NCBI GenBank assembly: GCA_913062925.1
Contig: CAJXWJ010000019.1
Location: 1 to 53,500 of the forward strand
Length of the DNA stretch: 53,500 nt
Origin: an uncultured Pseudorhodobacter sp.
GTDB taxonomy: Bacteria; Pseudomonadota; Alphaproteobacteria; Rhodobacterales; Rhodobacteraceae
Reading direction: 5' to 3'
Positions 43,924-51,912 of this stretch are shown piece by piece. Both the position numbers and the translations under genes were made by a program. Every line of letters starts with the position of its first letter. Position 1 is the stretch's first letter. The notes under the pieces are model-generated. The model ran no database searches. It had not been told where the DNA came from and worked only from the letters and a program-made list of their open reading frames with translations.

Positions 43924-43960
43924 CCGAAGGTTAACGGATATTGTCGATTTGTTAACGGAT
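43920..43960. promoter_or_regulatory. CtrA-type box TTAA-N7-TTAAC plus GTTAACGGAT direct repeats upstream of H-NOX
   Basis: TTAACCGAAGGTTAAC (43920-43935) is an exact match to the CtrA consensus TTAA-N7-TTAAC and is palindromic. It is followed by GTTAACGGAT at 43930-43939 and again at 43951-43960, 21 bp apart, and a third GTTAACGAAT just before the start codon. It lies 67-82 bp ahead of the H-NOX ATG and overlaps the mttB stop. CtrA control of c-di-GMP genes is known in Rhodobacterales; binding here is inferred. Confidence 0.6.
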
Positions 43961-44001
43961 CCCGCGCTAATCTGGCGCGGAATCACCAATTGAGTTAACG
44001 A

Positions 44002-44589
44002 ATGCACGGTCTTATCAATCGCTCGCTGCAATGTTTTTTGCGCGATACTTATGGGGTGACGGTCTGGGCGCAGATCGCTTCTGCGGCGGGGGTCGGGGTC
44101 GAGGGATTTGAGCCGCTGCTGACCTATGATGATAGCATCACCGAAACCTTGGTTGCCACGGCCGCCCTGCATTTGAACCGCCCGCGCGACACTGTGCTAG
44201 AGGATCTGGGCACCTATCTTGTCTCGCATGACAATCTGCAATCGCTGCGCCGCCTGCTGCGCTTTGGCGGCGTCAGCTTCGTCGATTTTCTGCACTCGAT
44301 GGAGGATCTTCCCGAGCATGGTCGGCTGGGCCTGCCCGATCTGGATTTACCCGATTTCACCTTAATCGAGCAGGGGCAGGGCGCGTTTCGGCTTTATGTC
44401 ACGCCGATGATTGCCGGCACGGGGCATGTGATGGTGGGGCTGTTGCGGGCGATGGCGGATGATTACGGCGCTTTGGTGCTGCTAGAGCATGGCGGTCAGG
44501 ATCAGGGGCGCGAGGTGATCTCGGTGCATCTGCTGGACAAAAACCACGCCGATGGCCGCCGCTTTGATCTTGCTGCGGCAGAGCGTTAG
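44002..44589 (+). CDS. H-NOX domain protein (heme NO/O2-binding family) with altered haem-ligand region
   Basis: The 195-residue protein starts MHGLINRSLQCFLRDTYGVT, as H-NOX domains do. In standard members a His near 102 ligates haem and YxSxR holds the propionates. Aligned to a Thermoanaerobacter H-NOX by eye, the proximal His falls on Pro104 (EDLPEHGRL), with His106 two residues later, and YxSxR reads Y132-x-T134-x-M136. It probably works with the GGDEF protein three bases downstream, as in marine Rhodobacterales. Whether it binds haem is open. Confidence 0.9.
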   Translation: MHGLINRSLQCFLRDTYGVTVWAQIASAAGVGVEGFEPLLTYDDSITETLVATAALHLNRPRDTVLEDLGTYLVSHDNLQSLRRLLRFGGVSFVDFLHSMEDLPEHGRLGLPDLDLPDFTLIEQGQGAFRLYVTPMIAGTGHVMVGLLRAMADDYGALVLLEHGGQDQGREVISVHLLDKNHADGRRFDLAAAER

Positions 44590-44592
44590 ACG

Positions 44593-45582
44593 ATGCAGAT
44601 TCTAGATGGCCTTGGCCTAAGCCCCGCAAGCCTGTCGCAGTTGATGCCTATGCATATTGGCCTGTGCCCTCAGGGGCGCATCCTCAGCCTTGGCCGCACC
44701 TTGGCGCATTTGCTGCAAGGCCAAGATCCGATTGGCAAAGCCTTTCTTGATGTCTTTAGCCTGCGCCGTCCGGCAGGCTTGCACAGTGCCAAAGATCTGC
44801 AAAATCTGCCCGGTCAGCGGCTGCAAATCTGCCTGCGTGACAGGGAAAAGACCGAACCGCTGCGGGGTCTTGCGGTGCCCACTGCCCAAGGCGGGCTGCT
44901 GATCAACCTGTCCTTTGGTATTCGCCTGATAGAGGCTGTGCGCCAACATGCGCTGACTGATGCCGATTTTGCCCCCACCGATCTGGCGATTGAAATGCTG
45001 TATCTGGTCGAGGTGAAAAATGCTGTCATGCAGGAATTGCGACGGCTGAACCTAAGCCTTCAGGGCGCAAAGGTTGCCGCCGAAGAGCAGGCGCTGACCG
45101 ATACGCTGACAGGCCTGCGCAACCGCCGCGCGCTTGAGGCGCGGCTGCCCTCGCTTTTGGCACAGGGTGTCGATTTTGGTCTGATGCATATTGATCTGGA
45201 TTTCTTCAAGCAGGTCAATGACACGCTTGGCCATGCGGCGGGCGATCATGTGCTACGCCATGTCGCGCAATCGCTGACGATCGAGACTCGCAGCTCGGAT
45301 CTGGTGGCGCGGGTGGGGGGCGATGAATTTGTCGTGGTGCTGCCCGGGCTGAGTGGCAAAGAGCGGTTGGGTCAAATTGCGCAGCGCATCATTGATCGGG
45401 TGTCGCAGCCGGTGGAATTTGAGGGCAAGCTGTGCCGCGTCTCGGCCTCGATTGGGCTGACGCTCTCGACTGGCTATGGCGCGACCGAGGCCGATCGTAT
45501 GATAGCCGATGCCGATGCAGCACTTTACGCCTCAAAACATGCAGGGCGGGCACAAGCGCGGTTTTTCTCGGCGCTGGGCTAA
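44593..45582 (+). CDS. H-NOX-associated diguanylate cyclase (H-NOXA plus GGDEF)
   Basis: The 329-residue protein begins with a PAS-like H-NOXA domain (about 1-135; MPMHIGLCPQGRILSLG), then a helical linker (about 135-165) and a GGDEF domain with RVGGDEFVVVLP (GGDEF at 242-246) and an RxxD inhibition site (R233-D236) five residues before it. It should make cyclic di-GMP under control of the H-NOX protein encoded three bases upstream. H-NOXA is also the dimer domain of soluble guanylyl cyclase. The stop overlaps pccR by 4 bp. Confidence 0.93.
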   Translation: MQILDGLGLSPASLSQLMPMHIGLCPQGRILSLGRTLAHLLQGQDPIGKAFLDVFSLRRPAGLHSAKDLQNLPGQRLQICLRDREKTEPLRGLAVPTAQGGLLINLSFGIRLIEAVRQHALTDADFAPTDLAIEMLYLVEVKNAVMQELRRLNLSLQGAKVAAEEQALTDTLTGLRNRRALEARLPSLLAQGVDFGLMHIDLDFFKQVNDTLGHAAGDHVLRHVAQSLTIETRSSDLVARVGGDEFVVVLPGLSGKERLGQIAQRIIDRVSQPVEFEGKLCRVSASIGLTLSTGYGATEADRMIADADAALYASKHAGRAQARFFSALG

Positions 45583-46976
45583 TCGGCGATTTGATAGGGC
45601 AGCACGCCGCGGCTGTCGGGGTCCACCCGCAGCCCGCGTTCCAGCGGCGGTACCGCGCGCTGATGGCAATCGCGCCGCTCGCAAATCCGGCACGAAATCC
45701 CAATGGGCTCGAACCGCCCCTTCAGATCCAGCCCGTCGGAATAGACAAGGCTCGCGGCATGCGTCACCTCGCAGCCCAGCCCGATGGCATAGCGCCGCAC
45801 CGGGGCCAAAAACGCCCCCCCCGGTTTCGAGACATCGCGCGCGAGGCACAAATACCGCACCCCATCCGGCGTTTCGGCCAATTGTCGCAGGAAATGCCCC
45901 GGCGTCTCGAAGGCGCGATGCACATTCCACAGCGGGCAAGCGCCGCCAAAGCGCGCAAATTGCAGCCGCGTGGCCGAATGCCGCTTGGTGATCGTGCCGG
46001 CCTGATCGACGCGCACAAAGAAAAACGGCACCCCCTTGGCGCCGGGCCGTTGCAGGGTTGAAAGCCGCTGCGCCACCTGCTCGATGCTGGCGCCAAACAG
46101 ATCGGCCAGCCGTTCCAGATCGTGCCGCGTCGCTTGCGCGGCCTCAAGAAAGGCGCGGTAGGGCATCAGCGCCGCGCCTGCAAAATAATTCGCCATGCCG
46201 ATCTTGGCGATGTCGCGGGCCTCGGGGGTTTGAAAGCGCGCCAGATCCAGCGTCGCCTCGATCAGCTCGTTTTGGGTCAGCAGGGCAACCTGATAGAGCA
46301 GCTGAAACGCCTTGGTGGCGGCCGCCGCGGTCGACGAAATCTCAAGCCGCCGCGCCACCGGATCAAAGCGCCGCAGCGGCCCAATGTTGGAAAAATGCAC
46401 AGAGATGCCACGGCGTTCAAGGGCCTCGATTGCACCAGTTATGGCGTCTTTTCCGTCAGCTGCACCAGAAAGCACATGTTCTGCTGCCCGATCGACCGCA
46501 TCGACGTAATTGTCGCAATAGTGAAAGAAGTCGCGCACTTCCTCCCAAGGGCTGGCGCGCAGGGCCGCGTCATCGCGCCCCAATGCCTCGTCCAAAGAGG
46601 CCAAGCGTTCGTGGTTTTGCCGGTAGGCCCGATGCAGATCCAAAAACGCCCGCGCCAAGGCTGGCGCATTCGAGGCCGCAAGCCGCAGATCGGCCAAGGG
46701 CGGGGCGGCCTTGGCAAAGACCGGATCGGCCAGCGCCTCGCGCATGTCTGACACCAGCCGCTCGCCTTCGCCGGCGTTCAGCTCGGTGACATCCAGCCCG
46801 AATTCTTGCGCCAAGGCCAGAACCACCGTCGCCGAAACCGGGCGGTGGTTGTTCTCCATTTGGTTCAGATAGGGCAGCGAGACGCCCAGCTTATCGGCAA
46901 AAATGCGCTGGGTCAGCGCCAGCCTGCCGCGCAACTCGCGCAGCTTTGCCCCTGCATATAGCTTTTGCACTGCCAT
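45579..46976 (-). CDS. pccR: XRE/ScfR-family short-chain acyl-CoA regulator PccR
   Basis: The 465-residue protein has an N-terminal helix-turn-helix (LREL RGRLALTQRIFADKLGV and NQMENNHRPVS), a long central acyl-CoA-binding-like domain, and C-terminal cysteines (GGACPLWNV, GCEVTHAA, ISCRICERRDCHQ) typical of the PrpR/RamB/ScfR family. In Rhodobacter sphaeroides a homologue named PccR controls propionyl-CoA carboxylase genes and binds TTTGCAAA, from memory. Two such boxes sit directly ahead of its start, and pccB is 1.5 kb away, which fits that role. Confidence 0.92.
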   Translation of the reverse strand: MAVQKLYAGAKLRELRGRLALTQRIFADKLGVSLPYLNQMENNHRPVSATVVLALAQEFGLDVTELNAGEGERLVSDMREALADPVFAKAAPPLADLRLAASNAPALARAFLDLHRAYRQNHERLASLDEALGRDDAALRASPWEEVRDFFHYCDNYVDAVDRAAEHVLSGAADGKDAITGAIEALERRGISVHFSNIGPLRRFDPVARRLEISSTAAAATKAFQLLYQVALLTQNELIEATLDLARFQTPEARDIAKIGMANYFAGAALMPYRAFLEAAQATRHDLERLADLFGASIEQVAQRLSTLQRPGAKGVPFFFVRVDQAGTITKRHSATRLQFARFGGACPLWNVHRAFETPGHFLRQLAETPDGVRYLCLARDVSKPGGAFLAPVRRYAIGLGCEVTHAASLVYSDGLDLKGRFEPIGISCRICERRDCHQRAVPPLERGLRVDPDSRGVLPYQIAD

Positions 46977-46986
46977 GACGCCCCCT

Positions 46987-47016
46987 TTTGCAAAGCCAGC
47001 ATCAGGCTTTGCAAAG
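46987..47016. promoter_or_regulatory. Two TTTGCAAAG boxes upstream of pccR
   Basis: TTTGCAAAG occurs at 46987-46995 and 47008-47016, 21 bp apart (two helical turns), 11 and 32 bp before the pccR start. The core TTTGCAAA is palindromic. This arrangement suggests that PccR controls its own gene. Confidence 0.75.
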
Positions 47017-47022
47017 CCGCCG

Positions 47023-48234
47023 TCAAGCCGCCAGACCCAAGGCCCGCGCGCGCCGGATGACCGCCAGAATGCACAAGACCGATGCTATCGAGCAGGCCAG
47101 CATCAAGACCACCAGCGGCATCTCTGTCGCACCCGGTGGCAGCAAAGCTCCGGCAAGGGCTGCAAGCCCCGCGCCTCCGCCGATCATCAGCGCGCCGCCC
47201 AGACCCGAGGCGGTGCCCGCAAACTCTGGCCGCACCGACAAGATCCCGGCATTGGCCGAGGGCAGGGCGATGCCATTGCCAAGACCCATCGTCACTTGCA
47301 GCCCGAAAAACACCATGGCCCCCGAAAGCCCCAGCGCCGTCACGGCAAACAGCATCAGCATGCCCGCCGTCGTCACCATGGTGCCGATCAACACCATCCG
47401 GTTCAGCCCGACGCGCCGTGAAAACCGCCCCGCCAGAAAATTGCCGATTGTGTAACCCAAGGCCGTAATTGCAAACAGCAGCCCGACCTGCGCCGAGCCC
47501 AAGCCAAAGACCACATTGCCGACATAGGGCGCGCCGCCCAAAAAGGCGTAAAAACAGCCCGAAGAAAACGCCGCAGCGCCGCTATAGCCCAAAAAGCGCT
47601 GCGAGCGCAGCAGCTCGGGATAGCTGCGCATCTGGGCGGCAAAGCTGATCTTTTTGATCACGGCCGTCTCGCCCAGATCGGCCCAGCACAGCGCAAACAC
47701 CACCACGCCAAGCGCCAAAAGCAGGGCAAAGTTGGCATGCCAGCCAAAGGCCGCATCCAGATAACCGCCAATCACCGGCCCGATCATTGGCACTAGGCTC
47801 ATCCCCATGGTGACATAGCCGATCATCGAGGCCGCCTCGTCATCCGACACCATATCGCGCACCACGGCCCGGCTTAGCACCATGCCCGCAGCCACCACTG
47901 CTTGGGCCATGCGAAACACCAAAAATACTTGCGCCGAGGTCGCCAAAAGCGTGCCGACAGTGGCCACCAAAAATAGCGCCAGCGACACCAGCACCACAAT
48001 GCGGCGACCGTAGCGGTCCGATATTGGCCCGATCATGATCTGCAAAACCGCCGAAAGCGCCAGATACAGAGCGACCGACAGCTGCATCAGCGCATAGGGC
48101 GCGTCAAAATAGGCAGCCATTCCGGGCAGCGATGGCAAGAAAATATTCATCGTCAGTGCCGAAATCCCTGCAAGCAGGATCAGCGTGACAATATGTGGCG
48201 GGCTGCGGCGGTTCAGGAATATCGGTTTTTGCAT
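47023..48234 (-). CDS. Bcr/CflA-type MFS drug efflux transporter
   Basis: The 403-residue protein has 12 membrane spans, the MFS motif GPISDRYGRRIVVL and the VVAAGMVLSRAVVRDM stretch of the Bcr/CflA family. It likely exports drugs or metabolites by proton antiport. It lies upstream of pccR on the same strand, 46 bp apart, and diverges from pccB. A role in propionate export would be speculation. Confidence 0.92.
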   Translation of the reverse strand: MQKPIFLNRRSPPHIVTLILLAGISALTMNIFLPSLPGMAAYFDAPYALMQLSVALYLALSAVLQIMIGPISDRYGRRIVVLVSLALFLVATVGTLLATSAQVFLVFRMAQAVVAAGMVLSRAVVRDMVSDDEAASMIGYVTMGMSLVPMIGPVIGGYLDAAFGWHANFALLLALGVVVFALCWADLGETAVIKKISFAAQMRSYPELLRSQRFLGYSGAAAFSSGCFYAFLGGAPYVGNVVFGLGSAQVGLLFAITALGYTIGNFLAGRFSRRVGLNRMVLIGTMVTTAGMLMLFAVTALGLSGAMVFFGLQVTMGLGNGIALPSANAGILSVRPEFAGTASGLGGALMIGGGAGLAALAGALLPPGATEMPLVVLMLACSIASVLCILAVIRRARALGLAA

Positions 48235-48316
48235 CGCTCTCAGCTAGGGCTATGGCATGGTCTTGTCCATCACCCGCGCGCTGTGCAGCCAGAAAAACCG
48301 CAGGGCAGCGGTGAAG

Positions 48317-48364
48317 TTTGCAGCTTTGCAATTAGCAAATTTAATCGGCAGGCATATTTGCATA
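48317..48364. promoter_or_regulatory. Cluster of imperfect TTTGCAAA boxes upstream of pccB
   Basis: TTTGCAGC (48317), TTTGCAAT (48325), TTAGCAAA (48332) and TTTGCATA (48357) all differ from TTTGCAAA by one or two bases, 70-118 bp before the pccB start. This is where PccR would be expected to bind. Confidence 0.55.
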
Positions 48365-48434
48365 TTTTCGATCTTCCGCTTCCCGCGCAGGCAATCTGAG
48401 GCTATTCTAGCGCAGATCACGGGGGGACACAGCC

Positions 48435-49961
48435 ATGACCGACATTTTGCAGCAGCTTGAATCGCGTCGCGAGACCGCTCGCATGGGCGGCGGCCAGCGC
48501 CGGATTGACGCGCAACACGCCAAGGGCAAGCTGACCGCGCGCGAGCGGATTGATCTTTTGCTCGACGAAGGCTCGTTTGAAGAATTCGACATGTTCGTGG
48601 CCCACCGCTGCACCGATTTCGGCATGGAGGCCGAGCGCCCCGCAGGCGACGGCGTGGTCACCGGCTGGGGCACGGTGAACGGCCGCATGGTCTATGTGTT
48701 TAGCCAGGATTTCACCGTCTTTGGCGGCTCGCTTTCCGAAACCCATGCGCAAAAGATCTGCAAAATCATGGATATGGCGATGCAAAATGGCGCGCCTGTG
48801 ATCGGGATGAACGATTCCGGCGGCGCGCGCATCCAAGAGGGCGTTGCCTCGCTTGCAGGCTATGCCGAGGTGTTTCAGCGCAATGTGCTGGCCTCGGGCG
48901 TGGTGCCGCAGATCAGCCTGATCATGGGGCCTTGCGCAGGGGGGGCGGTCTATTCGCCCGCGATGACCGACTTTATCTTCATGGTCAAAGACAGCTCTTA
49001 CATGTTCGTCACCGGCCCCGATGTGGTGAAAACCGTGACAAACGAGGTGGTCACCGCCGAAGAGCTGGGTGGTGCCTCGACCCATACCCGCAAATCCTCG
49101 GTCGCCGATGGCGCCTTTGAAAACGATGTCGAAGCCTTGGCCGAAGCCCGCCGCCTGATTGACTTTTTGCCGCTGAACAACCGCGAAAAGGCTCCGGTGC
49201 GCCCGTTCTTTGACGATCCGCAGCGGCTTGAGGCCAGTCTTGATACGCTGATCCCCGACAATCCAAACCAGCCCTATGATATGAAAGAGCTGATCCACAA
49301 GATCGCCGATGAGGCCGATTTCTTTGAAATTCAACGCGATTTTGCCGCCAATATCATCACAGGCTTTATCCGCATCGAAGGCCAATCGGTCGGCGTGGTT
49401 GCCAATCAGCCGATGGTTCTGGCTGGCTGCCTTGACATCGACAGTTCGCGCAAGGCGGCGCGGTTTGTCCGCTTTTGCGATGCCTTTGAAATTCCGATCC
49501 TGACTTTGGTCGATGTGCCCGGCTTTTTGCCCGGCGTGGCGCAAGAATTGGGCGGCGTGATCAAGCATGGCGCAAAGCTGCTGTTTGCTTATGGCGAGGC
49601 GACGGTGCCCAAGGTGACCGTCATCACCCGCAAGGCTTACGGCGGCGCTTATGACGTTATGTCTTCCAAACATCTGCGCGGCGATTTCAACTATGCTTGG
49701 CCCACCGCTGAGATTGCAGTGATGGGCGCCAAGGGCGCCACCGAGATCATCCATCGCGGCAAATCAGCTGAGGAAATTGCACGGCTGACCAAAGAATATG
49801 AAAGCCGTTTCGCCAATCCTTTTGTGGCCGCCGAAAAGGGCTTTATTGACGAAGTCATCCGTCCGCACTCGACCCGCCGCCGCGTCGCCCGCGCTTTTGC
49901 CTCGCTGCGTGGGAAGAAGCTGGCGAACCCGTGGAAAAAACACGATAACATCCCGCTATAG
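48435..49961 (+). CDS. pccB: Propionyl-CoA carboxylase, carboxyltransferase (beta) subunit
   Basis: The 508-residue protein has the biotin-dependent carboxyltransferase N-domain ([57 protein letters not shown]) and C-domain ([36 protein letters not shown]). It moves carboxyl from carboxybiotin to propionyl-CoA giving methylmalonyl-CoA, needed for propionate use and the ethylmalonyl-CoA pathway. Length matches PccB. Its partner pccA begins at 51913 and lacks its biotin-carrier end here. Confidence 0.96.
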   Translation: MTDILQQLESRRETARMGGGQRRIDAQHAKGKLTARERIDLLLDEGSFEEFDMFVAHRCTDFGMEAERPAGDGVVTGWGTVNGRMVYVFSQDFTVFGGSLSETHAQKICKIMDMAMQNGAPVIGMNDSGGARIQEGVASLAGYAEVFQRNVLASGVVPQISLIMGPCAGGAVYSPAMTDFIFMVKDSSYMFVTGPDVVKTVTNEVVTAEELGGASTHTRKSSVADGAFENDVEALAEARRLIDFLPLNNREKAPVRPFFDDPQRLEASLDTLIPDNPNQPYDMKELIHKIADEADFFEIQRDFAANIITGFIRIEGQSVGVVANQPMVLAGCLDIDSSRKAARFVRFCDAFEIPILTLVDVPGFLPGVAQELGGVIKHGAKLLFAYGEATVPKVTVITRKAYGGAYDVMSSKHLRGDFNYAWPTAEIAVMGAKGATEIIHRGKSAEEIARLTKEYESRFANPFVAAEKGFIDEVIRPHSTRRRVARAFASLRGKKLANPWKKHDNIPL

Positions 49962-49986
49962 CCCTTTGTCTTGCGGAGATCCCATC

Positions 49987-50070
49987 ATGGCTGACGTTGA
50001 TCTGGCCTGCCCAACCCTAATCCGTGCCCCCCGCTGCTGTGCTGCTGTGCAGTGCAAGGGGGGCGCATGA
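49987..50070 (+). CDS. Putative 27-residue Cys-rich peptide coupled to the next gene
   Basis: ATG 49987 follows GGAG at a suitable distance. The 27-codon frame (MADVDLACPTLIRAPRCCAA, then VQCKGGA) ends in TGA that overlaps the next gene's ATG (ATGA at 50067). It has four cysteines. It may be a leader peptide or a coupling frame, or chance. The downstream gene has little other ribosome site. Confidence 0.45.
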   Translation: MADVDLACPTLIRAPRCCAAVQCKGGA

Positions 50071-50420
50071 CCACGCCCGAGACCTTCGAGATTGCTGTGC
50101 CCTCGGGCCAGGTGATCCGCTTTTTGGATGTCGTAACCGACGCCCCCGGACCTGATGGGCCGACGGTGCGCTATCGGTTTTTGGCGCCTGCCATTGCGCG
50201 GTTGGGCGGCAGCGTCGATTTCGACACCGCCGCGGCCGATATGCTGCATCTGTGCCAAAGCTATGTGCTGCCGCTGCTGGACCAAAGCCTGCCGCCCAGC
50301 CAGATCGTGATCTCGCTTTCGGATCGGCCGGTGCCCTTTGGCGAGGCCGCCCCCGATGCGACGCAGTTTTTTGAGGCCTATCGGCTTGAAGATGGCCGCT
50401 GCATATGGGAGGCATTTTGA
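50067..50420 (+). CDS. DUF6497-like hypothetical protein
   Basis: The 117-residue protein resembles a Rhodobacterales family found between pccB and pccA (sometimes mislabelled acetolactate synthase). Features are VPSGQVIRFLDV, VDFDTAAADMLHLCQSY, PPSQIVISLSDRPVPFGE and FFEAYRLEDGRCIWEAF. No signal peptide is seen here, though related proteins may have one. Function is unknown. Confidence 0.78.
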   Translation: MTTPETFEIAVPSGQVIRFLDVVTDAPGPDGPTVRYRFLAPAIARLGGSVDFDTAAADMLHLCQSYVLPLLDQSLPPSQIVISLSDRPVPFGEAAPDATQFFEAYRLEDGRCIWEAF

Positions 50421-50622
50421 TGCAGCCCCTAAATCTAGCGCAAACCCGCCCCGCCTCCGCCTTGGCTGATGTAGCCTTGCCACAGACCTATCCCTTTGGT
50501 GAAATATCCTATCATTTTGGACATTTGTCGGCTAAACTTTATCTTGGCCGAACCCAAGCGGCCTTTACCTCGCAGAAGGGGGCGGCACAAAGCACGCCTC
50601 CGCAAAATAAATGGAGTAGAGG

Positions 50623-50763
50623 ATGTCGAGCACGAAAATCGCAGTTCTTGCCCTTTGCATGGTCGGCTTCGTTGCTGCATGCGCTAAAAAGGCAGAAGAA
50701 GTTGTCTATGTTGACGAGCCTTCGGTTAGCGCCGAACCCGTCTATACCGGCAAATACAAGTAA
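50623..50763 (+). CDS. 46-residue lipoprotein
   Basis: A short gene with GGAG/GAGG ribosome sites and ATG 50623 codes MSSTKIAVLALCMVGFVAAC and then about 26 hydrophilic residues ending YTGKYK, with a TAA stop. The VAAC lipobox gives Cys20. It is a typical small alphaproteobacterial lipoprotein, too short for the usual gene lists. Function is unknown. It is preceded by a 202-bp gap in which I see no gene. Confidence 0.82.
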   Translation: MSSTKIAVLALCMVGFVAACAKKAEEVVYVDEPSVSAEPVYTGKYK

Positions 50764-50853
50764 TCTGATCGGGCGGGCGCTTTTGGCCCTTGCGGCCACG
50801 CCCGCCCTTTTTCTATCCGCACCCCTGATCCCATTTGCAAAGGAGGGATCAGC

Positions 50854-51267
50854 ATGCTGAAGCATCGCGGATTTCCCGGCCGTCTTACCGGCACCGATTT
50901 TCAATTTGTCATCCGTCGCGCCAACCTGAAAAAGGGCGGCGCCACCAAAATCATCGCGCGCGAACGGTTCAAAGACCGCAAGAACGTCGATCGCGCCGCC
51001 GATACCGCGTTTTTGGCAGCGCTTTGGGCGCATTTTGGCGAAGAGCCCTTCGAGCGCGGCAATCTGGATGCAGGCCGTCTGTCTTGGCTGTTTGGCCGCG
51101 AAGTGGTGGCGGCCGAAGACCCCTTTGATCCGGCCTCATATGACGCGCTGTTGCGGGTCAATGTCAAAGTCGCCCAAGTCACCTTCCCGAAAATCTTTGC
51201 CGCTGGCGCCGAGATGGAAGATTTTGACGATTGGGACGATGCCTTTGAAGACGAGGATCAAGACTAG
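50854..51267 (+). CDS. Conserved-type hypothetical protein with acidic tail
   Basis: The 137-residue protein has a basic N-terminal part (FQFVIRRANLKKGGATKIIARERFKDRK) and a strongly acidic C-terminus (EMEDFDDWDDAFEDEDQD). A strong AAAGGAGG site precedes the ATG. No domain recognised. Its place between pccB and pccA suggests a link with that locus, but this is a guess. The charge pattern resembles proteins that bind nucleic acid or a basic partner. Confidence 0.75.
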   Translation: MLKHRGFPGRLTGTDFQFVIRRANLKKGGATKIIARERFKDRKNVDRAADTAFLAALWAHFGEEPFERGNLDAGRLSWLFGREVVAAEDPFDPASYDALLRVNVKVAQVTFPKIFAAGAEMEDFDDWDDAFEDEDQD

Positions 51268-51589
51268 GCATGAATCCGCGCAAGGCTTTGGCATTTAGGC
51301 AGGAATTCGCAGGCCGCTTTGCGGTGGGCGTGTTTGGCTTTGCCAAGGCCGAGCCGCTGCGCGATGATAAAAGCGTGCTGTCTGACGCCTCAAATCCCGT
51401 TGCCGGCATGTTTGACTGTTACCCTAACCCTTCCCTTCGGTCTGGCCCTTTTGGGGTCAGGCCATTTTTTTCGCAAAGCCTGTGGCAAAGCTTTGCCGGT
51501 CGCGCGGGGGCGCGCAAATTTCAGTTTAAATTCGTCGAAATTGCTGTAGAATTACGGGCAATAACAACAAACACACGAGGCCTTTCGAC
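51268..51589. other. 322-bp region without a supported gene
   Basis: Open frames here run through the terminator and have no homology-like features. The region holds a probable terminator (51443-51471) and the promoter of the small lipoprotein gene at 51590. Nothing else is seen. Confidence 0.6.
51443..51471 (+). terminator. Hairpin TGGCC...GGCCA with seven Ts
   Basis: TGGCC (51443-51447) pairs with GGCCA (51460-51464), with an inner CC/GG pairing, followed by seven T. It is about 175 bp after the hypothetical gene's stop, the likely end of the pccB-side transcript. Confidence 0.7.
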
Positions 51590-51793
51590 ATGTTTAAAAC
51601 CTTTGCAATTCTTAGCCTTTCCGCTCTGGCGCTTTCGGGCTGCGTGCAGCCAAATGGCACTGCGTCCTGTGCTGGCGTTGGCGCAATCTCGGGCGTGGCG
51701 CTGGGCGCGCTTACCGATAACAACTTGGCCCAATCGGCTTTGGCTGGCGGTGCCGCGGGTCTGTTTGCGGGCAACGCGGGCGTTTGCGGCTGA
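51590..51793 (+). CDS. Small glycine-zipper lipoprotein
   Basis: The 67-residue protein has a lipoprotein signal (LSLSALALSGC, Cys18) and a Gly/Ala-rich body (GVGAISGVALGALTDNNLAQ ... AGGAAGLFAGNAG) resembling glycine-zipper outer-membrane lipoproteins. ATG 51590 follows AGGCC-type sequence; the ribosome site is weak. Monocistronic, with a strong terminator after it. Confidence 0.82.
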   Translation: MFKTFAILSLSALALSGCVQPNGTASCAGVGAISGVALGALTDNNLAQSALAGGAAGLFAGNAGVCG

Positions 51794-51823
51794 TTTAGCA
51801 GCCGCCACCGATACACCATCTTT

Positions 51824-51859
51824 AAAGGCCAGCTGCGGGTTCTCCGCGGCTGGCCTTTT
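51824..51859 (+). terminator. Rho-independent terminator
   Basis: AAAGGCCAGC (51824-51833) pairs with GCTGGCCTTT (51849-51858... with a wobble at 51834/51848), an inner GCGG/CCGC stem and TTTT after. It ends the lipoprotein transcript before pccA. Confidence 0.9.
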
Positions 51860-51867
51860 GCATTTTC

Positions 51868-51897
51868 ATGCCCGCGCCACTGGTCCGTCGCGGGCAT
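51868..51897. promoter_or_regulatory. Inverted repeat ATGCCCGCG/CGCGGGCAT in the pccA leader
   Basis: A 9-bp perfect inverted repeat with a 12-base loop ends 15 bp before pccA ATG 51913, directly ahead of the GGGGAGAG ribosome site. It could form an mRNA hairpin that affects translation. Confidence 0.5.
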
Positions 51898-51912
51898 TCA
51901 GGGGAGAGAGCT

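Noticed and set aside
41500-44172. 890-codon minus-strand frame over the HAD and mttB genes
   Set aside because: It is antisense to two clear genes, and its composition (Gly/Arg/His/Gln rich) is that of a shadow frame in high-GC DNA.
50834-50841. TTTGCAAA ahead of the hypothetical gene at 50854
   Set aside because: It overlaps the ribosome site (AAAGGAGG) and stands alone, so it may be part of that site; kept only as a possible weak PccR box.
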